From positions 1 through 59,570 of the forward strand of contig JASJDN010000024.1 in assembly GCA_030065205.1 (NCBI GenBank): a stretch of 59,570 bases of DNA, written 5' to 3'. Source of the stretch: Crocosphaera sp. GTDB lineage: Bacteria > Cyanobacteriota > Cyanobacteriia > Cyanobacteriales > Microcystaceae. The notes beneath the pieces are model-generated. The model had not been told where the DNA came from, made no database searches, and saw only the letters and a program-made list of their open reading frames with translations. The stretch's first letter is position 1. Each line of letters starts with the position of its first letter. The translations under genes were made by a program, and so were the position numbers. Positions 34,907 to 44,161 of the stretch are shown here, in pieces.

Positions 34907-37375
34907 ATGAAATTTACCAGACGATTTTTGTTGAGTTTAAGTACAGTTTTTGCTTATGGAATCTGGCAAAAATATCATCCCAAACCTCTTTTATCCCAGA
35001 TTGATAAAAATAATAATAACCCTGCCATTCCAGGAATTGAACCCAAACCCCAAAAACCGAAAATTATAATAATTCAACCATCTCAAACTGTAGGTAATAA
35101 TCCCCCTATTAAATTCATTAACTTTATTGATGATACTGTTCCTAAAAAATGGTTATACAAAACCCCAGTAGAACCAGGAGAAGGACAACAACTGGTCAAT
35201 TTGGCAGATCAAAATCAAAGTGTTTTAGATACCTTAGAAGAACTACCACAAAATCAAATCATTGCTAACAGTTGGCCAGATTTTACCGATGCTATTAATT
35301 TGAAAAAATTAGGGGAAAATAAACCAAAAATTTCCTCTTTATTTTATACAGTAATATCCTTTGATGAACCACAATTATTAAGAGTGTGTCATGGAGCGAT
35401 CGGACTCAACGTTAAAGCTAATATTTGGGTTAATAACCAACTCGTTAAACATGGGGAATTAATTAGAGTCAAAAAGGGACTTTATCCTATTATCATCGAA
35501 GCTTATCACGGTGAAAAAACAAGGTGGTTACCTTGGAAATTAGCTTATTTAGCTCCTCGCTTTACTATTGTTACAGAAACAGAAATAGAAGAAGTTTATA
35601 AATGGAAACTGAGTGAATGGCAACAAACAATAGATATGGCAAAAGCGAATGATGATCGTCTATTAGCTGCTATTCAATTTGATAGGAAAACCCTTCGCGG
35701 AAAAGAGGGATATTTTCAAGTTGGTCAAAGTATTAATGGTAAATGGTGGTTTATTGATCCCCAAGGAAAAGCGTTTTATCATCGAGGGTGTACCGGCTTA
35801 AATGCAGGAGGAATGGGAGGAAGACGAGCGAACCGTCCTCCTGTTCCTAAAAATACTGTAAAAACCTGGGTTAACTACCTAAAAGAATGGGGATTTAATG
35901 CGATGGGTTCTTGGACAACTTCAGAATTTTTTGACCAAAATATGGCCTTTACAGAAATCATTGAAACCTACTACGAAGAACCTTGGTTAACCACTAAATT
36001 TCCTGATGTTTGGGATGTTCAATGGGCTGAAAATGTGGATAAAAAATGTCAAAAACTTTGTAGCCCCCTCAAAAATAATCAAATGCTTTTAGGCTATTTC
36101 TTAGACAATGAAAGAGGGTTTATGGAAATGGTTAATAGTAATGAAAAAATTATTGCCAATGCTCCCACTTATCGCTATGATGGACCGATAAAATCTGATG
36201 AATTTGAGTTGCCGGCAGAACCTAAATTAAACCCCAAAGGAATTGGTTTACTACAATTTTGCTTAAGTCAAAAACTAGATATTCCTGCTGCCCAAAAAGC
36301 TTGGGAATTTGTTTTAAATCGTCATCAATCTTTAGAAAAGTTAGGAAAAGCCTGGCAAATTAATATTAATACCAAAGAAAGGATTAAAGAATTAACCCTA
36401 AGAGAAGAAATTATAATAACTGATAATTATCAACAAGATAACTATCAGTTTATTAAACAATGGGTAGAACAATATTATCGTATTTGTACTGAAAAAATTC
36501 GTAAATATGATCCCAATCATTTGATTTTAGGCTGTCGTTGGGGAGGAACGCCAGGAAAGGCAGTTATAGAAGTAGAAAAAGAATGGGCTGATGTGGTTTC
36601 TCGTAATAATTATCGGGCTAACTTTTATGAACTCTTTGATGATTTTTATCAGCAGGTTAAACGCCCCATTTTAAATGGTGAACTTAGCACTTGGACGGAT
36701 CACTATACCTTATTTAGAAATCCCATTGAACCCCCAGGAGGGTATGAACCAGAAACGCGACAAAAAATTAAAGCTACTGAAACAATGAACCGTATTTTTT
36801 CCCATCCAGGAATATTAGGTTACACCAAATATCGTTGGCACGGGAGAAGAGACAAATTATGGAATAATCAACCCTTATTTAATATTATTAACCCGTTAAG
36901 ACAAGCTAATTATCGCTCCGTTTCCATCGCAACTTTTTGGGAACAACCGCCTCAGAAACAGCATCAACCCTTACAAGGACAAATTTTTGTTACCTTACTT
37001 AATAGCACCATAACCAAACAAATCTTAAAACCTGCTAAAATTGAAGACGAACCTAGTTTTAAAATTAGTAGAAATCATTTAGCAATGGGATTAATTTGTG
37101 AAAATAACCAATGGCAAAATAAAGTTTATGGTGATGGGATAAAAGGAAAAGTCCTTGAAAGTAAAATTGAAGGTGATAACCATCAATTATCTATAACAAT
37201 ACAAATCTTTCCTAACCTATTTAGTAACACTAATGCAGAAGCAAACTATCAATTAAATCTTGTGCGTAACCACACAAAATTAGAAGGAACCTTCATCGGG
37301 ACTTATAATCGAGAAAAAGTTTCAGGTAGGGCGATCGCTTATCTTCATCGTCCTGTCCCTACTGTGAGATATTAG
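34907..37375 (+). CDS. exported agarase-like glycoside hydrolase
   Basis: 822 residues. A twin-arginine-type leader (FTRRFLLSLSTVFAYG) suggests export. Then a beta-rich region, and a TIM-barrel with GKWWFIDPQGKAFYHRGCTG, EWGFNAMGSW, LLGYFLDNERG (probable acid/base E) and KRPILNGELSTWTD (probable nucleophile E). This pattern resembles GH50-type beta-agarases and related clan A enzymes acting on galactan-like polysaccharides. A cyanobacterium may use it on its own sheath or on algal polymers; substrate not established. It is free-standing, 235 bases after the NACHT module. Confidence 0.65.
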   Translation: MKFTRRFLLSLSTVFAYGIWQKYHPKPLLSQIDKNNNNPAIPGIEPKPQKPKIIIIQPSQTVGNNPPIKFINFIDDTVPKKWLYKTPVEPGEGQQLVNLADQNQSVLDTLEELPQNQIIANSWPDFTDAINLKKLGENKPKISSLFYTVISFDEPQLLRVCHGAIGLNVKANIWVNNQLVKHGELIRVKKGLYPIIIEAYHGEKTRWLPWKLAYLAPRFTIVTETEIEEVYKWKLSEWQQTIDMAKANDDRLLAAIQFDRKTLRGKEGYFQVGQSINGKWWFIDPQGKAFYHRGCTGLNAGGMGGRRANRPPVPKNTVKTWVNYLKEWGFNAMGSWTTSEFFDQNMAFTEIIETYYEEPWLTTKFPDVWDVQWAENVDKKCQKLCSPLKNNQMLLGYFLDNERGFMEMVNSNEKIIANAPTYRYDGPIKSDEFELPAEPKLNPKGIGLLQFCLSQKLDIPAAQKAWEFVLNRHQSLEKLGKAWQININTKERIKELTLREEIIITDNYQQDNYQFIKQWVEQYYRICTEKIRKYDPNHLILGCRWGGTPGKAVIEVEKEWADVVSRNNYRANFYELFDDFYQQVKRPILNGELSTWTDHYTLFRNPIEPPGGYEPETRQKIKATETMNRIFSHPGILGYTKYRWHGRRDKLWNNQPLFNIINPLRQANYRSVSIATFWEQPPQKQHQPLQGQIFVTLLNSTITKQILKPAKIEDEPSFKISRNHLAMGLICENNQWQNKVYGDGIKGKVLESKIEGDNHQLSITIQIFPNLFSNTNAEANYQLNLVRNHTKLEGTFIGTYNREKVSGRAIAYLHRPVPTVRY

Positions 37376-37430
37376 AGCAATATCTGGGAATACTAATCCT
37401 AGACATCGTAGAAATGACACAAAACTCAAG

Positions 37431-38213
37431 ATGTTAACACCTACCTCCCCCTCTCAACCCCCTACCTCCAACCGTCGTATTGTGATTGGTGACGTTCATG
37501 GTCACTACGATACCCTCAATCTTCTTTTAGAAGCGATCGCCCCTAACTCAGAGGATCACGTTTATTTCCTAGGGGACTTAATTGATCGCGGACCCCAGAG
37601 TTCTCAAGTGGTAGAACTTATCATGAAACATAAGTACCACTGTTTACTGGGCAACCATGAACATATGCTTTTAGAAACCATTGGGAAAGGAGGTATTAAT
37701 AGTCATCAACTGCAAGGATGGCTGTATGGAGGGGGTTACTCGACCCTAGTCAGTTACGATCATCATATTCCTCAAGAACATATTGACTGGATGAAAACCT
37801 TGCCAACTTATTTGGACTTAGGGGATGTCTGGTTAGTTCATGGGGGGATCGATCCCAATATACCTTTAGAGGAGCAAACCGCACAACAATTTTGTTGGGT
37901 ACGGGATGATTTTCATGCCATGAAAACGCCCTATTTTGAGGATAAGCTAATCATTACTGGACATACCATTACGTTTACTTTTCCGGGGGTTTTAGCGGGT
38001 AAATTAGTCGCAGGAGAGGGATGGTTAGATATTGATACCGGTGCTTATCACCCTCAAAGTGGATGGTTAACTGCATTAGATTTGAGTACCGAGACAGTTT
38101 ATCAAATTCATCGTCAACACAAAACCAAACGGGTCCTTCCTTTAGGGGATGCAGTGGTAAAAATTGATCCTTCTGTGGTTAGAGCAAAACGATCTAAACA
38201 AAAAGTATCTTAA
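37431..38213 (+). CDS. metallophosphoesterase (serine/threonine phosphatase-like)
   Basis: 260 residues. The calcineurin-like motifs are complete: GDVHGHYDTL (residues 22-31), GDLIDRGPQSS, GNHEHM, and VHGGIDPN, with a late GHTI. Two metal ions (Mn/Fe/Zn) are expected at the D and H residues. The fold matches PPP-family protein phosphatases or diadenosine-tetraphosphate hydrolases (the same fold); the two cannot be separated by eye. It is the gene downstream of the agarase-like hydrolase, 55 bases away. Confidence 0.87.
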   Translation: MLTPTSPSQPPTSNRRIVIGDVHGHYDTLNLLLEAIAPNSEDHVYFLGDLIDRGPQSSQVVELIMKHKYHCLLGNHEHMLLETIGKGGINSHQLQGWLYGGGYSTLVSYDHHIPQEHIDWMKTLPTYLDLGDVWLVHGGIDPNIPLEEQTAQQFCWVRDDFHAMKTPYFEDKLIITGHTITFTFPGVLAGKLVAGEGWLDIDTGAYHPQSGWLTALDLSTETVYQIHRQHKTKRVLPLGDAVVKIDPSVVRAKRSKQKVS

Positions 38214-38220
38214 GTCCATA

Positions 38221-39291
38221 TTAACGTACCTCAATTCCTGTCTCAGCAGCCACCATAATTTCTTCTGGACTAAAAGAAATCGATTTTTTTCTATTCAATT
38301 CTATTCGTTGAATAGTAATTTCGTTTTTTTGTATTTTTCCTTTTTTAATTAATTGTGCCAAACTTTTCCAACAATCACTATTATGGGTAGTTGCAAACAC
38401 TTGTATATTTAATTTTCTTGCCGTAAATAGAATCATTTTCCACATATCTAATAAAGTTTTATAGTGTAATCCTGTATCAATTTTATCCACTAAGAGAACA
38501 CCATTTTCTAGGTTTAACATTTCTAAAATAATCGATAAAATACACCACATTCCCTCTCCCAGACTTCCAATCGGTACCGGTTGATTTTGATCAGAAAACT
38601 TAACCAAAAATCCCCCTCTTTCTCCATAATTGTTATAGTCTTTACTGTACTTTGCTTGTCCTACTGAGGCAATTCTTTCTATTCTAGGTTCAATTATTTT
38701 TAACGCTTCGATGATTAGTTTTTCTCTAGGACTTAAAACAACATTGTCAAATAATTTTATTAAATCTTCAACATTTAAAAATGAAGGCATTATTAGTTGT
38801 GTTTTATCTTCTATTTTATCATGCCATTCACTTTGTTTGGTTTTTATTATTTTTGAAGAAATACAATTATTAGAAGATAATTCTACAAAAGATGATTTAT
38901 TCTGTTTGCCACATTTTATTGAGATAAGCAATAAGTTATCGTGGGAGTATTTTTTTATAGATAAACTGTGATCTTCTTTTTCATCTTTACTATTGATTCG
39001 TATTTTTAACTCAAAATCTTCTAGGATTTGATGTCCGTAAAACAGATGAAAGATGAGATAATTTTGTTGGAGATTTCCTTCTAGATCAGTATTCCATAAA
39101 TATTCACCTCTATAGTTCATGAATTCTGCAATTACATTCAAGTTTCCATGAGATGAAAATATTTTTATTGCTTCTAAAATCGATGTTTTACCACTATTAT
39201 TTTCACCAACCAGTAAATTAATTCGTCCTAAATTTTCTAGCTCGAATTCTTGAAACCCTCTAAAATTTTCAATATGTAATGACTCCAACAT
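38221..39291 (-). CDS. OLD-like AAA ATPase with altered Walker B
   Basis: 356 residues. N-terminal FRGFQEFELENLGRINLLVG with P-loop GENNSGKTS (29-37), an ABC-type signature GSLGEGMW and Walker B GVLLVDKIDTGLHY, then ATTHNSDCW with the switch histidine. The family is RecF/OLD/AAA_15-like (often in defence or DNA-repair modules). The Walker B catalytic position reads VDK-I-D instead of the usual VDE-I-D: GAA became AAA in codon. No nuclease domain is fused and no obvious partner is next to it. AT-rich, probably acquired. Confidence 0.8.
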   Translation of the reverse strand: MLESLHIENFRGFQEFELENLGRINLLVGENNSGKTSILEAIKIFSSHGNLNVIAEFMNYRGEYLWNTDLEGNLQQNYLIFHLFYGHQILEDFELKIRINSKDEKEDHSLSIKKYSHDNLLLISIKCGKQNKSSFVELSSNNCISSKIIKTKQSEWHDKIEDKTQLIMPSFLNVEDLIKLFDNVVLSPREKLIIEALKIIEPRIERIASVGQAKYSKDYNNYGERGGFLVKFSDQNQPVPIGSLGEGMWCILSIILEMLNLENGVLLVDKIDTGLHYKTLLDMWKMILFTARKLNIQVFATTHNSDCWKSLAQLIKKGKIQKNEITIQRIELNRKKSISFSPEEIMVAAETGIEVR

Positions 39292-39444
39292 ATTTCCTGA
39301 ACTTTGAATTAATGATTAGGATAATGCTTAAAATATTAACACAGAATGGTTCATTTTTTTCTAATTTAAAGAATAAGTTTATATATCCCCACTCTACTAG
39401 CACAAAAAATATTAATATACACCTATTTAAGCTAATAAATATTA

Positions 39445-39528
39445 CTAAAAAAAATACCCAATATTTTCAATGGTTTTTAAATTAAATTTTTGTTTAACTT
39501 CCTCTAAACTAAAATTACCGTAAGACAT
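39445..39528 (-). pseudogene. 27-codon N-terminal fragment of a cyanobacterial orphan family
   Basis: ATG at 39528, preceded by a GAGG ribosome site, reads MSYGNFSLEEVKQKFNLKTI and then stops after 27 codons. This resembles the start of a longer family I remember as MSYxxFTLExVxxxFxLT, often near restriction-like nucleases. It is therefore probably a truncated gene. The rest is AT-rich noise. Confidence 0.45.
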
Positions 39529-39551
39529 GATAATTAAACCTCGTAAAATTA

Positions 39552-40364
39552 TTATAAATCTTGATCAGGCTCAATCCCTAACTCCCGCAACTTAGCCGTT
39601 AATTGTTTAATTTTTTGCTGTGCTGATTCTTTTTCTTGTCGTTCATACTCTTTCTGTTGTCGTTCATACTCTTTCTGTTGTCGTTCATACTCTTTCTGTT
39701 GTCGTTCATATTCTTTTTGTTGTCGTTCGTACTCTTTCTGTTGCTTCTCTTGTTTAGCTGCTTCTTCAGGAGTCAGAACTAAGTTACCATCAGGGGTAAA
39801 ATAGCGTAATTTCTGATCCTGAATACCTAAAAATAATTCTAATTGTTGACTCCATAACCATCCATTGTCGTTAGGTTCAATGGGTTGATATAATCCACTC
39901 ATCAAAGTAAACCCTTGAAACTCTAAACTTTCAGGATCAAACCAAAAATAATCAGGAGTGCGAAAAATATCTTGATAGATTTGTTTTTTCTCATCCCTAT
40001 CTACTTTTGCCGTACTATGGGATAAAATTTCCACAATAACATTAGGATACTTACCGTCTTCTTGCCAAACCACCCAACTTTTACGATTTTGGTTACGAGA
40101 GGTTCCTAAAACCACAAAGAAATCAGGACCACGAAAATCTTGGGATTTCTTTTGATTAGGACTATAGTATATGGTTAAGTTGCCAGTCGCAAAAAAATCA
40201 GCCCGATCTTGCCATAACCATTCTAAACATTCAATTAATAAGAGAATTTGTCTCAGATGTAAATTACTTTCCACAGGAGGTTCATCACTCCAAAACTCAC
40301 CTTGAGGAAAAATTATCTCATGTTCTTGGTCTGTTGGGTTAACGGATAATGTAGAAGAAGTCAT
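39552..40364 (-). CDS. Uma2-family putative restriction endonuclease
   Basis: 270 residues of the large cyanobacterial Uma2 (DUF820) family with a PD-(D/E)XK nuclease fold: GPDFFVVLG with catalytic D, WVVWQEDGKYPNVIVEILS with E, and DRDEKKQIYQDIFRTPDYFWFDP. The C-terminus has five heptads (QQKEYER) forming a coiled coil and a short tail (LTAKLRELGIEPD). Most members have no proven target. The heptads are encoded by exact 21-bp repeats. Confidence 0.85.
   Translation of the reverse strand: MTSSTLSVNPTDQEHEIIFPQGEFWSDEPPVESNLHLRQILLLIECLEWLWQDRADFFATGNLTIYYSPNQKKSQDFRGPDFFVVLGTSRNQNRKSWVVWQEDGKYPNVIVEILSHSTAKVDRDEKKQIYQDIFRTPDYFWFDPESLEFQGFTLMSGLYQPIEPNDNGWLWSQQLELFLGIQDQKLRYFTPDGNLVLTPEEAAKQEKQQKEYERQQKEYERQQKEYERQQKEYERQQKEYERQEKESAQQKIKQLTAKLRELGIEPDQDL
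39640..39744. repeat. five tandem 21-bp units (coding QQKEYER)
   Basis: Five consecutive copies of a 21-base unit (CGTTCATACTCTTTCTGTTGT, minus-strand coding) from 39640 to 39744 with a few substitutions in units 4 and 5. Such in-frame repeats can gain or lose heptads by slippage. Confidence 0.9.
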
Positions 40365-40603
40365 TATATTGCTTGAATCTTAGTTAGACTTACTTTCCCA
40401 TTTTAATCTTAAAAAGAAGGATAAACTAAAAAAGGAACTACTGGGAGTTGAATGGTTTAATTGTTGCTTTGTTGGGGGGTTTAGCCAAACTATTCGGGTT
40501 AGTGGGGACACCCTAACCACCGACACGGAAACACTCACAATGGGGATTATCGTCACTATAATAGGTAAGCTAGAATACCTGTCAGCGATCGCCTATTCCT
40601 AGT

Positions 40604-42826
40604 ATGAGTCAACCCCAACCCCTAAGCCAACTGTTAACCCAAGCAGTCCAAAACTTGGTTAAATCAAACCCCAAGACAAAAGTATTAAAAAAAGGGGCAA
40701 AAATCCCAGAAATACGGGTCAAAGAAAGCCCCAAAAATAAGATAATCACCCACGCATTAATTGGCGATCGCTATATCATTGGCCGTAGTTCTAGACACAC
40801 AGATATTAAGGTATTGAACCCCATTGTTAGTCAAGTCCATTGTTCCCTGCATCGGGATCAAAACAAGCCTCGTCACTTCGTTATTAAAGACGAAAACTCT
40901 ACCAATGGTATCTATCTAGGAAAACAACGGATTGAGACCTTATCCTTGCGTCATGGGGATACTTTAACCTTCGGACCCCCAGAATTAAACGATATTGCCA
41001 CCCTTACCTACTATAACCCACCGCCCACATGGATACAGTGGTTAAAATATAGTTTCTATGGCACCGGGTCACTCATTACTATTTTAATCGCTTGGTTGCT
41101 GTGGGAAACCAGTAAAATTAATGTTCGTCCCTTACCTTCTGGAGTGAGTGGCCCCGTTGTCGTTTACGCCAGAGATAGGCAAACCCCCTTGAGTCCCCTT
41201 AACGACGATCCTCACCACGAAATTGAGCGTTTAAAAGACTTTTCACCCTATTTGACCAAAGCAGTCATTGCCTCCGAAGATAGTCGCTTCTACTGGCATT
41301 TTGGCGTTGATCCCTACGGTATTTTAAGGGCGATGGTGGTTAATTTTCAAGACGATGGCATTCGTCAAGGGGCCAGTACCCTAACCCAACAACTCGCCCG
41401 TAGTTTATTCCCAGAAGTGGGACGGGAAAACACTGCTCAACGTAAAATTAGAGAAATGATTGTCGCTTTAAAATTAGAAGCGGTATACGGTAAAGATTTT
41501 CTGCTCAAAACCTATCTTAACCGTGTTTATCTCGGTGTGGGTAACTATGGCTTTGAAGATGCAGCCCAATTTTACTTTGATAAGTCAGCTACTGAACTCG
41601 ATATTGCCGAAGCAGCTACCCTTGTGGCCATGTTACCCGCCCCCAACCTATATAACCCCGTACAAGATTATGACACCTCAGTACAATTGAGGAATCGGGT
41701 GATCAATCGTATGGCTACATTGAGAATGATTTCCCCCGAAGAAGCAGCCAGGGCTAGGCGATCGCGGATTAACATCAGTCCAGAAGCCAGAAAAGCCTTA
41801 GCCAATAGTAAAGCCCCCTATTTTTACGCCCACGTCTTCCAGGAGTTACGGCAGTTATTAGGGTCAGAAATTGCCAAAGAAGGTAATTTTATCGTTGAAA
41901 CTGGCTTAGACTTAAATAGACAAGCATTGGCAGAAAAAAAGCTACAAGAAGCGGTTAAAAGCCAAGGAACAACCTACGGCTTTTCTAATGGGGCGATGGT
42001 AACGTTAGATACTCGTACCGGGGAAATATTAGCTCTAGTGGGAGGCACAGACTATAAACAAAGTCAGTTTAACCGCGCCACCCAAGCCAAACGACAACCC
42101 GGATCAACCTTTAAACTATTTGCCTACGCTGCGGCCCTAGAAAAAGGGATTTCTCCCGGAAAATCTTATAGTTGCGGTGGCATTAAATGGCAAGGCCGAA
42201 GCTATAAACCCTGTGAACGCAGTAGCGGGGCAACGGATATGTATGGTGGGATGGCACAGTCGGAGAATACCATCGCCCTGCAAGTAGCCAGAGAAACCGG
42301 GTTAAACCGTGTGGTAGATGTAGCCCAACGGTTGGGGATTCAGTCCCAATTACAAGCCGCTCCAGGGCTAGTTTTAGGGCAAAGTGAGGTCACGGTTTTA
42401 GAAATGACGGGGGCCTATGCTGCGATGGCTAACAACGGTGTATGGAACCGTCCCCACGCCATTCGTCGTATTTTAGACGGGGGGGACTGCACCAATAATG
42501 ATGACTGGCGCACCTGTCGAGAAATTTATAATGTTCAAACCGATAATAGTGCTAGACAACAAGCCCTATCTCCCCAAGTTGCCCAAACCATGACCAGTCT
42601 GTTGCGAGGGGTGGTGAGGAGTGGAACTGGACGCGCTGCCAGTTTAGGATTAGGGGAAGCAGGAAAAACGGGAACCACTGATCGCGCCGTTGACCTCTGG
42701 TTTATCGGTTATATTCCCCGTCATCATCTAGCCACCGGTATCTGGTTAGGCAATGATGATAACTCAGCTACGAAAGGTAGTAGTGGTCAAGCAGCAACTT
42801 TGTGGGGAAACTATCATCGTCCTTAG
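40604..42826 (+). CDS. class A penicillin-binding protein with N-terminal FHA domain
   Basis: 740 residues. The FHA domain is at about 55-125 (RYIIGRSSRHTDIKV, VSQVHCSL, STNGIYL), then one membrane segment (GSLITILIAWLLW), a GT51 transglycosylase (SEDSRFYWHFGVDP, QGASTLTQQLARS, NRVYLGVGNYG) and a transpeptidase with STFK (in QPGSTFKLF), SEN (AQSENTIAL) and KTGTT. It makes and crosslinks peptidoglycan; the FHA domain should bind phosphothreonine peptides, linking it to Ser/Thr kinase signalling. FHA-PBP fusions are known in cyanobacteria. Confidence 0.92.
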   Translation: MSQPQPLSQLLTQAVQNLVKSNPKTKVLKKGAKIPEIRVKESPKNKIITHALIGDRYIIGRSSRHTDIKVLNPIVSQVHCSLHRDQNKPRHFVIKDENSTNGIYLGKQRIETLSLRHGDTLTFGPPELNDIATLTYYNPPPTWIQWLKYSFYGTGSLITILIAWLLWETSKINVRPLPSGVSGPVVVYARDRQTPLSPLNDDPHHEIERLKDFSPYLTKAVIASEDSRFYWHFGVDPYGILRAMVVNFQDDGIRQGASTLTQQLARSLFPEVGRENTAQRKIREMIVALKLEAVYGKDFLLKTYLNRVYLGVGNYGFEDAAQFYFDKSATELDIAEAATLVAMLPAPNLYNPVQDYDTSVQLRNRVINRMATLRMISPEEAARARRSRINISPEARKALANSKAPYFYAHVFQELRQLLGSEIAKEGNFIVETGLDLNRQALAEKKLQEAVKSQGTTYGFSNGAMVTLDTRTGEILALVGGTDYKQSQFNRATQAKRQPGSTFKLFAYAAALEKGISPGKSYSCGGIKWQGRSYKPCERSSGATDMYGGMAQSENTIALQVARETGLNRVVDVAQRLGIQSQLQAAPGLVLGQSEVTVLEMTGAYAAMANNGVWNRPHAIRRILDGGDCTNNDDWRTCREIYNVQTDNSARQQALSPQVAQTMTSLLRGVVRSGTGRAASLGLGEAGKTGTTDRAVDLWFIGYIPRHHLATGIWLGNDDNSATKGSSGQAATLWGNYHRP

Positions 42827-43045
42827 TTATTTGAGTTCGGAGTTAGATTATATGCAACAAAATAATGGGTATAGTTAATTAAAATAAAAATGAGACAAAA
42901 CCTACTTCTTTTATTGTTAACATAGTGAGCAGGATGCTCATAATTCTCTATCTCAAACTTATTTGAAACAACTATAAATCAGCAAAAAATCAAGCGATGC
43001 TGATGATTTTCTAAATTAACCTACTTATATTTATTAAAAAAATAA

Positions 43046-43747
43046 ATGTTAAAAAAATTAGTGAACTTAATAGCTAAAATTACCGAGTGGCTAATAATTG
43101 TAAGCCTTCTTTTAGGAATATTAATATTATTTCGTTTTCTTGAAGAAAAAACAATAGTAGGAAAGATTGCTGACTGGCTCTGGAAATCAAATCTGCTGAA
43201 AATGTTAGGAAGTTTTAGCATTATCTTTGCTGTAATACTTTTCTTTAAAGAAGAACCTCAGAGAAAGAAAAGAAAACATTATGAGGCTTGGAGAGTAATT
43301 AATTCTGCTATTAATCAAGAAGGTAGTGGAGGAAGAATTCAAGCTTTGGAGGAATTAAATAGTGATAAAGTATCTTTGTCTGGATTATCTGTTCGTAATT
43401 CTTATTTAGCAGGAATAAATCTAAAAAAAGCTGATTTGTCAGGAGCTAATCTTTCTGGTGCAAATTTAACAGGAGCTAATCTTTCACAAGTTAACCTGAC
43501 AGGAGCTAACCTAGAAGGGGCTAAATTATTCGGAGCAAACCTTCGATGTGCTAACTTGATAAGAGCAAATTTGAAAAGAGCAATTTTAATCCAAGCTGAT
43601 TTGCAATATTCTAAGCTTGTCAATGCTGAATTACAAGATGCAGATCTATTTCAGGCAAATCTTATTGAAGCTGAATTGAAAGGAGCTAATCTAGACCAAG
43701 CAAATTTACTTGAGACCAAGGGAGAATTCAAAATTATCGATCATTAA
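43046..43747 (+). CDS. membrane-anchored pentapeptide-repeat protein
   Basis: 233 residues. Two hydrophobic segments lie in the first 75 residues (LIIVSLLLGILILFRFL and MLGSFSIIFAVILFF), then a charged linker, then about 20 pentapeptide repeats (ADLSGANLSGANLTGANLSQ, A(D/N)LXX) from about residue 125, forming a right-handed quadrilateral beta helix. Such proteins with membrane anchors are common in cyanobacteria and have no assigned role. Confidence 0.87.
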   Translation: MLKKLVNLIAKITEWLIIVSLLLGILILFRFLEEKTIVGKIADWLWKSNLLKMLGSFSIIFAVILFFKEEPQRKKRKHYEAWRVINSAINQEGSGGRIQALEELNSDKVSLSGLSVRNSYLAGINLKKADLSGANLSGANLTGANLSQVNLTGANLEGAKLFGANLRCANLIRANLKRAILIQADLQYSKLVNAELQDADLFQANLIEAELKGANLDQANLLETKGEFKIIDH

Positions 43748-43859
43748 GATTTATGGTATACTTTTAAGGGTAAGTTCGCCTAAGCAAACTTACCCCTGTC
43801 TTCAAGAAACTATCATTCTTTTGCGGTTGATTTTTTTAAACTTAAAATTGTTTCCTTTT

Positions 43860-44090
43860 TCAGCATTTTGGTGAGTTGGAAGTTGTTTCTTCCAAATGCG
43901 AACTATCTGGTTCCTCAATCGTCTCAAGCCAATCACCCTCTACATCCGATACATAATTTTCTATTCCTAATGAACCATGCTTTATTCTTGCATCTTGCAA
44001 TTTTCGAGCTGCTTCAAGAGAAGTCATAATTTCCTCAAATTCATTGTCATTTTGGCTTACGATTTCTTTACTGACGTTTTTAGTAGCCAT
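43860..44090 (-). CDS. small acidic protein of unknown function
   Basis: 76 residues, acidic (many E and D), with SLEAARKLQDARIKHGSLGI in the middle. It lies 71 bases downstream of the larger gene that is read first on this strand and may be cotranscribed with it. No family was recognised. Confidence 0.5.
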   Translation of the reverse strand: MATKNVSKEIVSQNDNEFEEIMTSLEAARKLQDARIKHGSLGIENYVSDVEGDWLETIEEPDSSHLEETTSNSPKC

Positions 44091-44161
44091 GTTAATATGC
44101 TCCTTAAAGTTTGTCTATTTTCATTTTTGATCGATATTATAAATATGTTGTAGCCTATATA

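Noticed and set aside
39279..39485. Plus-strand frame in the gap after the OLD-like gene
   Set aside because: Low-complexity, lysine/asparagine-rich, no ribosome site; the gap instead holds a minus-strand fragment.
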